From Candidatus Phyllobacterium onerii (GTDB taxonomy: Bacteria; Pseudomonadota; Alphaproteobacteria; Rhizobiales; Rhizobiaceae), in contig NZ_JAQMHX010000001.1 in the NCBI RefSeq assembly GCF_028331445.1, positions 186,001 through 250,000 of the forward strand: DNA of 64,000 nucleotides, given 5' to 3'. This document shows positions 34,785-44,117 of the stretch, piece by piece (positions within the stretch are counted from its first letter, which is position 1; each line of letters opens with the position of its first letter). The notes under the pieces were generated by a model that saw only the letters and a program-made list of their open reading frames with translations, did not search any database and was not told the origin of the DNA. A program made the position numbers and the translations under genes.

Positions 34785-36257
34785 TTACTCAGGTTCATGC
34801 CATGTGCGATTGTCGCGTTCGATTAGAGCGATGGCCGCCGATGGGCCCCATGTGCCGGCGGTATAGCCTGCCGGCGGCTGTTCGGTTTCGGCCCACGCCT
34901 TCAGGATCGGGTCGACCCATTGCCACGCCGCGACCACTTCGTCGCGCCGCATGAACAGTGTCTGGTTGCCGCGCACCACGTCCATGATCAGCCGTTCATA
35001 GGCATCGGGGCTACGCGCGGTGAAGGATTCGGCAAAGGTCATGTCCAGAGGAACGTGACGCAGGCGCATGCCACCCGGACCAGGGTCCTTGATCATCATC
35101 CACTGCTTGACGCCCTCGTCCGGCTGCAAGCGGATGACGAGCTGGTTGGCGACAACGCGGCCGGCACCCTCACCGAAGATCGAATGCGGGATTGGCTTGA
35201 ACGACACGACGATTTCGGAAGCACGTGATGCCAGGCGCTTGCCCGTACGCAGATAAAACGGCACCCCGGCCCAGCGCCAGTTGGCGATTTCGGCCTTGAT
35301 GGCGACAAATGTTTCGGTGTTGCTGGGGTGTTCCAGCTCTTGTATGTAGCCCTTCACCGCGCCGCCGGAAGAAGCGCCAGCGCGATATTGGCCGCGGACA
35401 GTAAGCTCGTCGGCGTTCTTCGACGTTATCGGGCTCAGCGAACGCAGCACCTTCAACTTTTCATCGCGCACCGCATCCGCATCCATAGATGCCGGCGGCT
35501 CCATCGCTACGAGGCAGAGCAGCTGCATGATGTGATTTTGCACCATGTCGCGAAGTGCACCCGCCGTATCGTAATAGCCAGCACGATTTTCCAGCCCGAC
35601 AGATTCAGCAACGGTAATCTGCACGTGGTCGATATGAGCGGAATTCCAAAGAGGTTCATACAGCGCATTGGCAAAACGCAGCGCCATCAGGTTCTGCACG
35701 GTCTCCTTGCCGAGATAATGATCGATGCGGAAAATCTGCTGTTCGTGAAAAACGTGGCCGATCGTATCATTGAGTGCGATGGCTGACTGAAGGTCGCGGC
35801 CAATCGGCTTCTCGACGATAATACGCGTATGGTCATGGACCAGCTTGTAGCTTTTCAGGCGGCTCGAGATATCGGCGAAGAGGGATGGGCTGACGGCAAG
35901 ATAAAAGGCGCGGACGCGTTTGGTATCATTGCCGATTTCAGTCTTCAGCTCTTCCCAGCCATTGTCGGAAGTGGCATCGACCGCGACATACGACAAGCGT
36001 GCCAGGAACTGATCGACCTGCTTCTGGTCGAATTCGGTCGGCTTCACGAATTCCTTGATCGCGTTTTCCGCGAACTTGCGGTAGTCGTCGTCTGACATGG
36101 GCGAACGGGAGGCGCCGATGATGCGGGTCGGTTCTGAAAGCTGGCCACCGCGCTGGCGTTGATAAAGCGCCGGGATCAGCTTGCGCTCGGCAAGGTCGCC
36201 GGTACCTCCGAACACGATGCAATCAAAGGGGTCAACCGGGATGATCTGACTTGTCAT
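34785..36257 (-). CDS. zwf: Glucose-6-phosphate 1-dehydrogenase
   Basis: NADP-dependent oxidation of glucose-6-phosphate, 490 residues. N-terminal FGGTGDLAERKLIPALYQ nucleotide motif, EKPIGRDL, the active-site RIDHYLGKETVQNLMALRFAN (His and Lys; by its parts RIDHYLGKE and NLMALRFAN) and VPFYLRTGKRL are present. First gene of zwf-pgl-edd. The 155-bp region to the divergent aldehyde dehydrogenase gene holds the promoters. Confidence 0.96.
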   Translation of the reverse strand: MTSQIIPVDPFDCIVFGGTGDLAERKLIPALYQRQRGGQLSEPTRIIGASRSPMSDDDYRKFAENAIKEFVKPTEFDQKQVDQFLARLSYVAVDATSDNGWEELKTEIGNDTKRVRAFYLAVSPSLFADISSRLKSYKLVHDHTRIIVEKPIGRDLQSAIALNDTIGHVFHEQQIFRIDHYLGKETVQNLMALRFANALYEPLWNSAHIDHVQITVAESVGLENRAGYYDTAGALRDMVQNHIMQLLCLVAMEPPASMDADAVRDEKLKVLRSLSPITSKNADELTVRGQYRAGASSGGAVKGYIQELEHPSNTETFVAIKAEIANWRWAGVPFYLRTGKRLASRASEIVVSFKPIPHSIFGEGAGRVVANQLVIRLQPDEGVKQWMMIKDPGPGGMRLRHVPLDMTFAESFTARSPDAYERLIMDVVRGNQTLFMRRDEVVAAWQWVDPILKAWAETEQPPAGYTAGTWGPSAAIALIERDNRTWHEPE

Positions 36258-36412
36258 GGGAGAGTCTCGCTATGCCTGACTTTGCGCATTCGTAAATGCG
36301 GGTTGTATAATCTAATCGATTTAAAATGACCAGTCCTGAAGCACAAACTGCGTCAAAATGCATTTCCAATTCGTGTCCTTTCCAATAGTCTTGCAACGAA
36401 TGGGATGTCATC

Positions 36413-37888
36413 ATGGTACATAATCTATCCAGAGTTGTCGCACAGGATAAGACCTTCCTGAATATCATAAATGGCAGACCTGTCGCCGCATTAAGCCAGG
36501 AAACAATCACTGTTTTGTGTCCGTCCGATGGCTTGCCCTTCGCGACCATCCCGGCTGACGATGCCGAGGATGTGGATCGTGCCGTACGCGCCGCGCGCGA
36601 GGCCTTCGATCATGGTCCCTGGTCAAGGATGCCAGCCTTCGAGCGCGGCAGGCTTTTGACCAGGCTTGGACAGTTGATCGAACAGCACGGTGATGAACTT
36701 GCCGCGCTCGAATCGCGCGATACCGGCAAGCCAATTCGCCAAGGCAAAGCCGATGTTGCTGCTGCCATGCGTTACTATGAATTCTATGGCGGTGCGGCCG
36801 ACAAGATCCATGGCGATACGATCCCGTTTCTCGATGGCTACACGGCGCTGACCCTGCGCGAACCGCACGGCGTCGTTGCCGGGATCATTCCGTGGAACTA
36901 TCCGATGCAGATCATGGCACGGGTGGTTGGCGCGGCGCTTGCCATGGGCAACACGCTGGTCATCAAGCCAGCCGAAGACGCATCGCTCTCGACGATCCGT
37001 ATCGGCGAACTTGCCATCGAGGCGGGTTTCCCGGATGGCGTCCTCAATGTCATCACCGGCTATGGCCGCGAAGCCGGTGCAGCTCTTTCAGCACATCCCG
37101 ATGTTGACTATGTGACATTCACCGGTTCTCCCGCAACTGGCACAGCCATCCAGCAGGCCGCTGCCGCGAACAATCGCGGCATTACGATGGAACTTGGCGG
37201 CAAGTCACCGCAGATTGTCTTTGCCGACGCGGATATTGAAAAGGCGCTCCCGGTTCTCGTCAATGCAATCATCCAGAACGGTGGGCAGACCTGTTCGGCC
37301 GGTAGCCGCATTCTTATCGAGCGTCCGATCTATGATCAGGTCGCCGCAGCGCTGGGCGAGCGTTTCGGCAGGCTCGTTGCCGGCCCGCACGATGCCGATC
37401 TCGACCTTGGGGCGATGATCAATCCGGCACAGAAACGCAGGGTTGAAAATTACGTCACGTCGGCTGCCGAAGCAGGCATCGATGTCATTGCGCAAGGTTC
37501 TATCGACGTCCACGCCCCGGCAACGGGCTACTATGTGGCACCAGTACTGTTCGGTGCCGTCGATCCGACGGCCATTATCGCCCAGGAGGAGGTTTTCGGC
37601 CCGGTGCTCACGCTGTTCGCGTTTGACGACGAGCAGGAGGCCATAAGGCTCGCCAACCACACGGACTATGGCCTCGTCGCCGGAATCTGGACCAAGGATG
37701 GCGCGCGCCAGCATCGCGTTGCCAAGCGCGTGCGTGCGGGTCAGGTCTTCGTCAATGCCTACGGCGCGGGCGGTGGCGTCGAACTACCATTTGGCGGCTT
37801 CAAGAAATCCGGTCATGGTCGAGAAAAGGGTTTCGAGGCCCTCTACGACATGTCCGCGACCAAGACGATCATCTTCCGTCACGATTGA
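36413..37888 (+). CDS. NAD-dependent aldehyde dehydrogenase
   Basis: A 491-residue ALDH-superfamily enzyme. Catalytic residues are visible: Asn162 in IIPWNYPMQI, Glu260 in TMELGGKSPQIVF, Cys294 in GGQTCSAGSR and the EEVFGPVLTLF motif near 395. The C-terminal GGFKKSGHGREKGFEALY tail is typical. Substrate cannot be read from sequence; betaine aldehyde, gamma-aminobutyraldehyde or sugar-derived aldehydes are possible. It is followed 36 bp later by a short-chain dehydrogenase, likely the same operon. Confidence 0.9.
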   Translation: MVHNLSRVVAQDKTFLNIINGRPVAALSQETITVLCPSDGLPFATIPADDAEDVDRAVRAAREAFDHGPWSRMPAFERGRLLTRLGQLIEQHGDELAALESRDTGKPIRQGKADVAAAMRYYEFYGGAADKIHGDTIPFLDGYTALTLREPHGVVAGIIPWNYPMQIMARVVGAALAMGNTLVIKPAEDASLSTIRIGELAIEAGFPDGVLNVITGYGREAGAALSAHPDVDYVTFTGSPATGTAIQQAAAANNRGITMELGGKSPQIVFADADIEKALPVLVNAIIQNGGQTCSAGSRILIERPIYDQVAAALGERFGRLVAGPHDADLDLGAMINPAQKRRVENYVTSAAEAGIDVIAQGSIDVHAPATGYYVAPVLFGAVDPTAIIAQEEVFGPVLTLFAFDDEQEAIRLANHTDYGLVAGIWTKDGARQHRVAKRVRAGQVFVNAYGAGGGVELPFGGFKKSGHGREKGFEALYDMSATKTIIFRHD

Positions 37889-37924
37889 TCAAATCCACCT
37901 ATGAAGCATGTATGAGGAGAAGAC

Positions 37925-38674
37925 ATGAAGCGTTTGGCAGGCAAGACAGCAATCATCACCGGAGGAGCATCCGGCTTTGGCGAGGCAATGGCCAAGCGCT
38001 TTGCCGGGGAAGGGGCCAATGTCGTTGTTGCTGATCTGAACCTTGTGGGTGCCGAAAAGGTCGCCGCGGATATCGGCAAGACCTCCGTTGCCGTTCATGC
38101 CGACGTGACGCGCAAGGAAGAGGTGGACACCATGGTAAATGCCGCGATGGACGCGTTTGGCCGGATCGACATTATGGTGAACAATGCCGGCTTCACCCAT
38201 CGCAATGGCTCGATGCTCGGCGTCGACGAGGCAACGTTCGATCTCATCACCGGTGTCAATATGAAAGCGATTTACTACGCGGCGCTCGCCGTGGTGCCTA
38301 TCATGGAAAGGCAGGGCGGTGGCTCTATCATCACGACCGCCTCGACAGCGGGCCTGCGCCCGCGTCCTGGTCTCACCTGGTACAATGCGTCGAAGGGCTG
38401 GGCGATCAGCGCCACCAAATCCATGGCGATCGAACTTGCACCGAAGAATATCCGGGTCAATTGCCTCTGCCCGGTCGCGGGCGAAACCCCGATGCTCGGC
38501 CTGTTCATGGGTGAAGACACGCCGGAAAAGCGTGCGCAGTTCAAGGCGACGGTTCCGCTTGGCCGCCTGTCCACCCCGCTCGACGTCGCCAATGCCGCAT
38601 TGTGGCTTGCCTCGAGCGAGGCAGACTTTATTACCGGTGTTGCACTGGAAGTTGATGGCGGGCGCTGCATCTGA
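37925..38674 (+). CDS. Short-chain dehydrogenase/reductase (FabG-like, SDR)
   Basis: Classical SDR of 249 residues. TGGASGFGEAMA (NAD(P) site, about 12-23), VVADLN (acidic residue after beta-2 suggests NAD), NNAGF (about 86), catalytic Ser near 140, Tyr153 and Lys157 in YNASKGW, and the FITGVALEVDGGRCI end. AGGAG precedes the ATG. Co-directional with the aldehyde dehydrogenase, so it may provide an aldehyde from an alcohol or sugar. Substrate unknown. Confidence 0.9.
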   Translation: MKRLAGKTAIITGGASGFGEAMAKRFAGEGANVVVADLNLVGAEKVAADIGKTSVAVHADVTRKEEVDTMVNAAMDAFGRIDIMVNNAGFTHRNGSMLGVDEATFDLITGVNMKAIYYAALAVVPIMERQGGGSIITTASTAGLRPRPGLTWYNASKGWAISATKSMAIELAPKNIRVNCLCPVAGETPMLGLFMGEDTPEKRAQFKATVPLGRLSTPLDVANAALWLASSEADFITGVALEVDGGRCI

Positions 38675-38721
38675 TCGAACGATAAACCTTGAAACATGGG
38701 CTAGGTGGGCTACATTATCAA

Positions 38722-38821
38722 AGCAAGTCCAGGAAAAGTGCGAAGCGGTTTTCCGTCCGGAATTGCGCAAAACAAAGGACTAGAGCAATTCCGTGTTTCG
38801 AAGAAAAACGAAATTGCTCCA
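38722..38821. repeat. Rhizobial intergenic-type repeat with a stem-loop
   Basis: 38722-38788 matches 25880-25946 inside the gumC-like gene, with 22 identical bases at 38746-38767. Directly downstream GAGCAATTCCGTGTTT (38784-38799) pairs with AAAAACGAAATTGCTC across a short loop with two mismatches. It resembles dispersed rhizobial mosaic (RIME-like) elements; the class is inferred. Confidence 0.68.
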
Positions 38822-38898
38822 GTGTAGCCGAATTTCCCCCTGTGCTGCCCTGGCCCCCTCGGACCCCCGTGGCGCTTCCATCTTTCAAGGACATCAAC

Positions 38899-39741
38899 AT
38901 GACATCGAAACCTGTCTGGTTCATCACTGGCTGTTCAACCGGCTTTGGCCGCGAACTTGCGCGCCATACGCTTGAGCTTGGTTATCCGACCGTTGTCACC
39001 GCCCGCAACGTTTCACAGATCGAAGACATTGCCAAAGGCCATGAGGACAACGCGCTGTTGCTGAAGCTCGACGTGACCAAGCCTGAGGATATTGAAAACG
39101 CCGTCAAGGCCGCGACAGAGCGTTTTGGCCGCATCGACGTGCTCGTCAACAATGCGGGCATCGGCTATTTTGCCTCCTTCGAGGAGAGCGAGATGGAAGA
39201 AGTGCGTCAGATGTTCGAGATCAACGTCTGGGGTCTTGCCAACATGACGCGAGCAGTCCTGCCGACCCTGCGCAAACAGCGCTCGGGCACTGTCGTGAAT
39301 ATCTCTTCGCAAGGCGGGTTGGTGGCCAACCCAGCTGTCAGCTTCTACACTGCGACCAAATTCGCCGTAGAAGCTCTGTCGGAAGCTCTTTCAAAGGAAA
39401 TCGCGCCCCTCGGGCTCAAGGTGCTTATCGTCGAGCCAGGTCCATTCCGCACCGATTGGGCCGGCCGCTCCGCCAATGAAGCCAAACACACGATTGAAGA
39501 TTATCGCGCCACCTCCGGTCAGCGTGCCGAGATGATCCGCAACATCAGCGGCAATCAGCCGGGTGATCCGGTCCGTGCAGCCAAGGCGATCGTCCAGGCG
39601 GTCGAAGCCAAGGATCCGCCGTTGCGCCTGCTGCTCGGCAAACAGGCTTTCCAGAACGCCCATGCCAAGATTGCCGACCTTCAGAAGGATTTCGGCGCTT
39701 GGGAAAAGGTGACCTTGGGTGCGGATTATCCGGACGCTTGA
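38899..39741 (+). CDS. Short-chain dehydrogenase/reductase (SDR family)
   Basis: SDR of 280 residues from ATG 38899, which follows CAAGGACATC; the frame upstream is repeat sequence. Motifs: WFITGCSTGFGRELA (cofactor), LLLKLDVTKPEDI, NNAGIGY, VVNISSQGG (catalytic Ser), Tyr150 and Lys154 in YTATKFAVEAL, and a C-terminal extension with PLRLLLGKQAF. The extended form is common in oxidoreductases of unknown substrate. It may have its own promoter, since a repeat separates it from the upstream SDR. Confidence 0.88.
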   Translation: MTSKPVWFITGCSTGFGRELARHTLELGYPTVVTARNVSQIEDIAKGHEDNALLLKLDVTKPEDIENAVKAATERFGRIDVLVNNAGIGYFASFEESEMEEVRQMFEINVWGLANMTRAVLPTLRKQRSGTVVNISSQGGLVANPAVSFYTATKFAVEALSEALSKEIAPLGLKVLIVEPGPFRTDWAGRSANEAKHTIEDYRATSGQRAEMIRNISGNQPGDPVRAAKAIVQAVEAKDPPLRLLLGKQAFQNAHAKIADLQKDFGAWEKVTLGADYPDA

Positions 39742-39765
39742 GCCACGACCGGGTAGGCAAAAAAA

Positions 39766-39795
39766 TGGCCGGCGAAAGCCGGCCAGTTTGTTTTA
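39766..39795. terminator. Bidirectional terminator between SDR and phosphate transporter genes
   Basis: TGGCCGGC (39766-39773), a GAAA loop and GCCGGCCA (39778-39785), flanked by a run of A on the left and GTTTGTTTT on the right. It lies between convergent gene ends. Confidence 0.85.
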
Positions 39796-39838
39796 ATGCC
39801 TGCTTCTTGGGTGTGTTGAAACTCCTGTCAGCGCGAGC

Positions 39839-41440
39839 CTAGATTAGATGCCGCAAAATCAGGAACAGCGTGAACGACAGCGCGATCGAGACCGGCAAGG
39901 TCAAGATCCACGCCATCGCCAGGTTTCGCACGGTTGACATCTGCAACCCTGAACCATTGGCGACCATCGTACCGGCAACGCCCGACGACAGGATGTGTGT
40001 CGTACTCACCGGCAAGCCCAGACTATCCGCGGTAAAGATCGTCCCCATCGCCACGAGTTCTGCCGATGCGCCTTGCCCATAGGTCAGGTGCGTCTTGCCG
40101 ATCTTTTCACCGACAGTGACGACGATGCGCTTCCAGCCGACCATGGTGCCAAGACCGAGAGCTAGCGCCACGGCAACCTTCACCCATGTCGGAATGAACT
40201 TCGTCGCGTTGTCGATGGCCTTGTGATAGGACTTCACGGCCGTCATTTCTGCATCCTGCAGCGGCAGGGGCTTCTGTTTCTCGACCAGTTTCAGCGCCTC
40301 GCCGATCAGGTACATGTCATTGCGCGTGTTGCTGACCATGCCGTTTGGCACGTTGGCGGCCGAACCGTAGGGCGAGATCGACGCGCTCGTCTCATCGATG
40401 AAGCGCGGCAATGCGGCGGACATCTCGTCGCTCCATGTCTTGGTGCGAACCGCATTGTTGACCACCTCTCGGGCATCGGTCACTGCAATTTCCGGCTTGG
40501 CGTACTTGTGTAACGCCGTGCTCGCCGCTGTGGAAGCGGCCTTATAGGCTTCAAGATAATTGACGTCCGGCGTGCGGTTCAGGGCAAAGGCGGTCGGAAC
40601 GACGCCGATCAGGATCAGCATGATCAGCCCCATGCCCTTCTGGCCGTCGTTCGAGCCATGGGCAAAGGAAACGCCTGTGCAGGTGAAGATGAGCAGAGCC
40701 CGGATCCACAGGGGCGGCGGGGTGTTGCCCTTCGGCGCCTCATAAAGCGCCTTGCTCTTGACGAGGACCTTCATCACCAGCAGAAGCAGCGCGGCGACGC
40801 CAAAGCCAACGAGCGGTGATATCAAAAGAGACATGCCGACTTCGGTCGCCTTGGACCAGTCGACGCCGCTCGTCACGGTGCCAGCCGGAGCCAGAAACTG
40901 GTTGGCAAGACCCACGCCGACGATGGATCCGACCAGGGTGTGCGAGCTTGAAGAAGGAATGCCCAGATACCAGGTGCCGAGGTTCCACAGGATCGCAGCG
41001 ATCAGCAGCGAGAACACCATCGCGAGACCGGCGCTGGAGCCGACCTGCATGATCAGTTCCACCGGCAGCAGCGAAATGATACCGAAAGCGACAGCGCCGC
41101 TCGCCGTCATCACGCCGAGGAAATTGAAGAAACCAGACCAGATCACAGCAAGTTCGGCGGGCAGCGAATTGGTGTAAATCACCGTCGCCACGGCGTTTGC
41201 CGTATCGTGGAAGCCGTTGACGAACTCGAAGCCGAGCGCGATGAGCAGCGCCAGACCGAGAAGTATCCACGGCACCGCAACCGAGCTCGTCAACTCATTG
41301 GTGAGGGAATAACCGACATAGACAAGCCCGGCGAGGAGGATGGCAACTACAGCATAATTCGGCCATTGACCGAGACTGCTTGGTTTGTCGAGTGGATGCT
41401 CAGCGCGCAGACCGGCATCAGTTGCGTTACTTACCGTCAT
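39839..41440 (-). CDS. pit: Inorganic phosphate transporter (PiT family)
   Basis: Low-affinity, cation-coupled phosphate permease of 533 residues. The two inverted PiT signatures are present: GFEFVNGFHDTANAVATVIYT near residue 70 (quoted by its ends GFEFVNGFHD and NAVATVIYT) and FTADSLGLPVSTTHILSSGVAGTM near 490 (ends SLGLPVSTTH and SSGVAG). SFAHGSNDGQKGMG marks the central domain. About 10-12 membrane segments with a soluble, charged insert at about 290-400. GGGGATC precedes the ATG. No phoU-like gene is next to it. Confidence 0.93.
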   Translation of the reverse strand: MTVSNATDAGLRAEHPLDKPSSLGQWPNYAVVAILLAGLVYVGYSLTNELTSSVAVPWILLGLALLIALGFEFVNGFHDTANAVATVIYTNSLPAELAVIWSGFFNFLGVMTASGAVAFGIISLLPVELIMQVGSSAGLAMVFSLLIAAILWNLGTWYLGIPSSSSHTLVGSIVGVGLANQFLAPAGTVTSGVDWSKATEVGMSLLISPLVGFGVAALLLLVMKVLVKSKALYEAPKGNTPPPLWIRALLIFTCTGVSFAHGSNDGQKGMGLIMLILIGVVPTAFALNRTPDVNYLEAYKAASTAASTALHKYAKPEIAVTDAREVVNNAVRTKTWSDEMSAALPRFIDETSASISPYGSAANVPNGMVSNTRNDMYLIGEALKLVEKQKPLPLQDAEMTAVKSYHKAIDNATKFIPTWVKVAVALALGLGTMVGWKRIVVTVGEKIGKTHLTYGQGASAELVAMGTIFTADSLGLPVSTTHILSSGVAGTMVANGSGLQMSTVRNLAMAWILTLPVSIALSFTLFLILRHLI

Positions 41441-41640
41441 GACCAGATCCCCAAATGGTTAATGACGAAAGGCTATGACCCTCACGTGAACCCTTGATGA
41501 CAAGACGAGGCTCAATTCGGACTACCTTCGTTGTAGACCGCCTACTCCTCCGTCATGACGGAGAGGGGGAGCGCTATGACAACTTGCGCGAAACGCCCGG
41601 AAACACTATCGCTTTTCAAACACAAAATTTTGGAAGCGCC

Positions 41641-42765
41641 ATGCATAAAGTCGTCATCAGCGGTACGGGCGTTTTCACGCCGGAACAGTCGATCAGCAAT
41701 GCCGAACTGGTGGAGGCGTTCAACACCTATGCCACGCGGCAGAATGAGCTCTACGCCGACGAGATCACCGCAGGAACACGCGCGCCGATAACCATGTCAG
41801 CGGAGGATTTCATCGTCCGCGCGTCCGGTATCGAAAACCGCTATGTCCTCAATAAATCCGGCATCCTCGATCCGGAGATCATGCACCCGGTCCTGCCCGA
41901 GCGCGCAGACGAGGATCTGTCTGTCATGGCACAGATCGCCGTACATGCCGCCAGTCTTGCCCTCGCCAAAGCCGGGCGGGATGTGTCGGACGTCGATGCG
42001 GTGATCTGCGCCGCTTCCAATCACGAACGCCCCTATCCGGCCATTGCCATCGAGGTGCAGCAGGCGCTGGGCATAGAAGGCTTCGGCTTTGACATGAATG
42101 TCGCCTGCTCGTCGGCCACCTTCGGTATCCAGGCGGCCGCTGACATGATCCGTTCCGGTTCGGCCCGCGCGATCCTCATGGTCAACCCGGAGATTTGCTC
42201 GGCGCATCTCGAATGGCGTGACCGCGACTGTCATTTCATCTTTGGCGATGTCTGCACCGCCGTGCTGCTCGAGCGCGATGATCTGGCCACCGCCAAGGAC
42301 CGCTTCGAGATCGTCTCGACCCGCTGCCTGACGCAGTTCTCCAACAACATCCGCAACAATAATGGCTTCCTGCGCCGCACGCGAGAAGGCCACATGACCG
42401 ACCGGCGCGACATGCTGTTCAAGCAGGAAGGGCGCAAGGTATTCAAGCAGGTGGTGCCGATCGTCTCCGATCTGATCCTCACCCATCTCGCCGACGAAAA
42501 CATCGCGCCCGCGCACCTGTCGCGGCTCTGGCTGCACCAGGCCAACAAGGGCATGAATGACCTGATCGGCGTCAAGGTGCTCGGCCGCGAGCCCGAACCG
42601 GGCGAGCAGCCCAACATCCTGCAGGACTACGCCAATACATCATCGGCCGGCTCGATCATCGCCTTCTCGAAATATTCCGACGATCTGGCTCCCGGCAGCC
42701 TCGGCGTCATCTGCTCGTTCGGCGCGGGGTATTCGGTGGGCAGTGTGATTGTGCGGAAGGTTTAG
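41641..42765 (+). CDS. Beta-ketoacyl-ACP synthase III-like (FabH family)
   Basis: A 374-residue thiolase-fold condensing enzyme. The Cys-His-Asn triad is intact: Cys156 in MNVACSSATFG, His299 in LWLHQANKG and Asn332 in YANTSSAGSII. Longer than housekeeping FabH (about 320), with an insert around residues 35-95, which suggests a specialised or secondary starter-unit synthase. ATG 41641 follows GGAAG; an upstream extension of 49 residues is unlikely. No other fatty acid gene is nearby, so the acyl substrate is unknown. Confidence 0.88.
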   Translation: MHKVVISGTGVFTPEQSISNAELVEAFNTYATRQNELYADEITAGTRAPITMSAEDFIVRASGIENRYVLNKSGILDPEIMHPVLPERADEDLSVMAQIAVHAASLALAKAGRDVSDVDAVICAASNHERPYPAIAIEVQQALGIEGFGFDMNVACSSATFGIQAAADMIRSGSARAILMVNPEICSAHLEWRDRDCHFIFGDVCTAVLLERDDLATAKDRFEIVSTRCLTQFSNNIRNNNGFLRRTREGHMTDRRDMLFKQEGRKVFKQVVPIVSDLILTHLADENIAPAHLSRLWLHQANKGMNDLIGVKVLGREPEPGEQPNILQDYANTSSAGSIIAFSKYSDDLAPGSLGVICSFGAGYSVGSVIVRKV

Positions 42766-42783
42766 GAGACAGGGCACGATAGA

Positions 42784-42816
42784 AACCAGGAGAGATCCTT
42801 GATGGCTCTCCTGGTT
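42784..42816. terminator. Terminator-like hairpin
   Basis: Perfect 11-bp arms AACCAGGAGAG (42784-42794) and CTCTCCTGGTT (42806-42816) with an 11-base loop. No long T run on either side, so it may act as a weak bidirectional end between the converging FabH-like and RTX genes. Confidence 0.5.
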
Positions 42817-42834
42817 ATCGTTCGTGGTGAAATG

Positions 42835-43896
42835 CTAAAGGTCAAATACTTGGTGAGTACCCGGGACACCAACGCCCAAAAATTGCACAGTTAAGAAGCC
42901 AGTCTGGCCATCGTCGGTTATAGTGTATACTACACTATTGTCGCCAGACGTATTAGCTGCTTGGATGTTGCCAAACCCAATATGCAATTCGCGCAGGTCG
43001 ATTTTATCACCTTGGTTGTCGGAGAATGCGTTTATCCTGTCACCGTTCAGATCGGCCACGGATGCGTAGAAGAACGTGTCGCGTCCACCCTTTCCATCCA
43101 TGGTATTTGCCGAGGCATTACCCCAAATGTGGTCATTGAACTCTGTGCCGAACACATTCTCGATGCTATCATATTCATCTCCGAGCGCATCATGGTCACC
43201 CTTTCCCGTTTTGAGATTGATCGTAGCGCCGCCATGGTCGCCAGGACTAGCGGAATAGTCGACGGTATCAGTTCCATTTCCGCCAAACATCTTGTTGAAC
43301 CCGCGGCTGTAGTAGAACGTATCGTTGCCGTCGTCCCCGAAGAGCTTATCGTCGCCGGCCTCGCCATAAATCTTGTCGTCTCCTGCATCGCCGTGAATGG
43401 TGTCGACACCGTCGCCGCCATACAGCACATCGTTGCCGCCGCCGCCGTTTATGGTGTCATCACCGCCCATACCGAGAAGCTTGTTGGCGCCGGCATTACC
43501 TGTCAGCGTATCGTTGAACTCCGAGCCGACGAGATTTTCGAAGCCCACTAGCAGAGTTCCAACTGACACGTCACCCGTAGCATGACCACCCTGCGCCACG
43601 CTGAGCCCTCCAAGGTTATTGAGCGTGACTGTGACACCGGCATCCGAGTTGAGATAGCCGAGCGTGTCATTCACGCCGAGACCGAGTTCGACGAATGTGT
43701 CGGCTCCCGCGCCACCCTCAATGTAGTCGTCGGCGAGCGTGCCGGTGATAGTGTCATTGCCTCCCAGCCCCTCGTAGTAATGATCACTGAGAGTTGTAGT
43801 AAGAAATGTTTGGGTGTCATTACGACCCGTTCCGATCGTCCCCGTCACGCCGCCTACGCCAAGAATAACTTTATAAGTTTCGGATAATGTTGCCAT
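42835..43896 (-). CDS. RTX-type calcium-binding protein, probable type I secretion substrate
   Basis: 353 residues from ATG 43896, which has GAGGATTTA before it. The centre carries nine or more GGxGxDxLx nonapeptides, such as GGGGNDVLYGG and GEAGDDKLFG, which form calcium beta-rolls. The N-terminal part has GLGGNDTITG and a beta-rich segment; the C-terminal 60 residues (KIDLRELHIGFG onward, ending HQVFDL) resemble a secretion signal. No enzymatic domain is seen. No exporter is adjacent, so it may use the 1.1-4.6 kb system. Confidence 0.87.
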   Translation of the reverse strand: MATLSETYKVILGVGGVTGTIGTGRNDTQTFLTTTLSDHYYEGLGGNDTITGTLADDYIEGGAGADTFVELGLGVNDTLGYLNSDAGVTVTLNNLGGLSVAQGGHATGDVSVGTLLVGFENLVGSEFNDTLTGNAGANKLLGMGGDDTINGGGGNDVLYGGDGVDTIHGDAGDDKIYGEAGDDKLFGDDGNDTFYYSRGFNKMFGGNGTDTVDYSASPGDHGGATINLKTGKGDHDALGDEYDSIENVFGTEFNDHIWGNASANTMDGKGGRDTFFYASVADLNGDRINAFSDNQGDKIDLRELHIGFGNIQAANTSGDNSVVYTITDDGQTGFLTVQFLGVGVPGTHQVFDL

Positions 43897-44117
43897 AATT
43901 AAATCCTCCCCGTTGGTGAGAGGGCAAGCGCTGCCCTCTCGGGCTGCGGGGCGGTCAACCATTATGGGGCCTTGAACCCCACAGTCGCAGTATAAGAGTA
44001 TATACCTATATTTAGTTACATCCAAGTATAATCCTTAATATCTAATGCATAATTCAGAATAACTACCGAAAACATATACTTAGACGCAAGAATTGTTCAT
44101 TTTTTATTTGGAAAAAG

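Noticed and set aside
43050-43560. Short tandem repeats resembling a CRISPR-like or satellite array
   Set aside because: They are the GGxGxDxLx codons of the RTX protein on the minus strand; no unique spacers of constant length.
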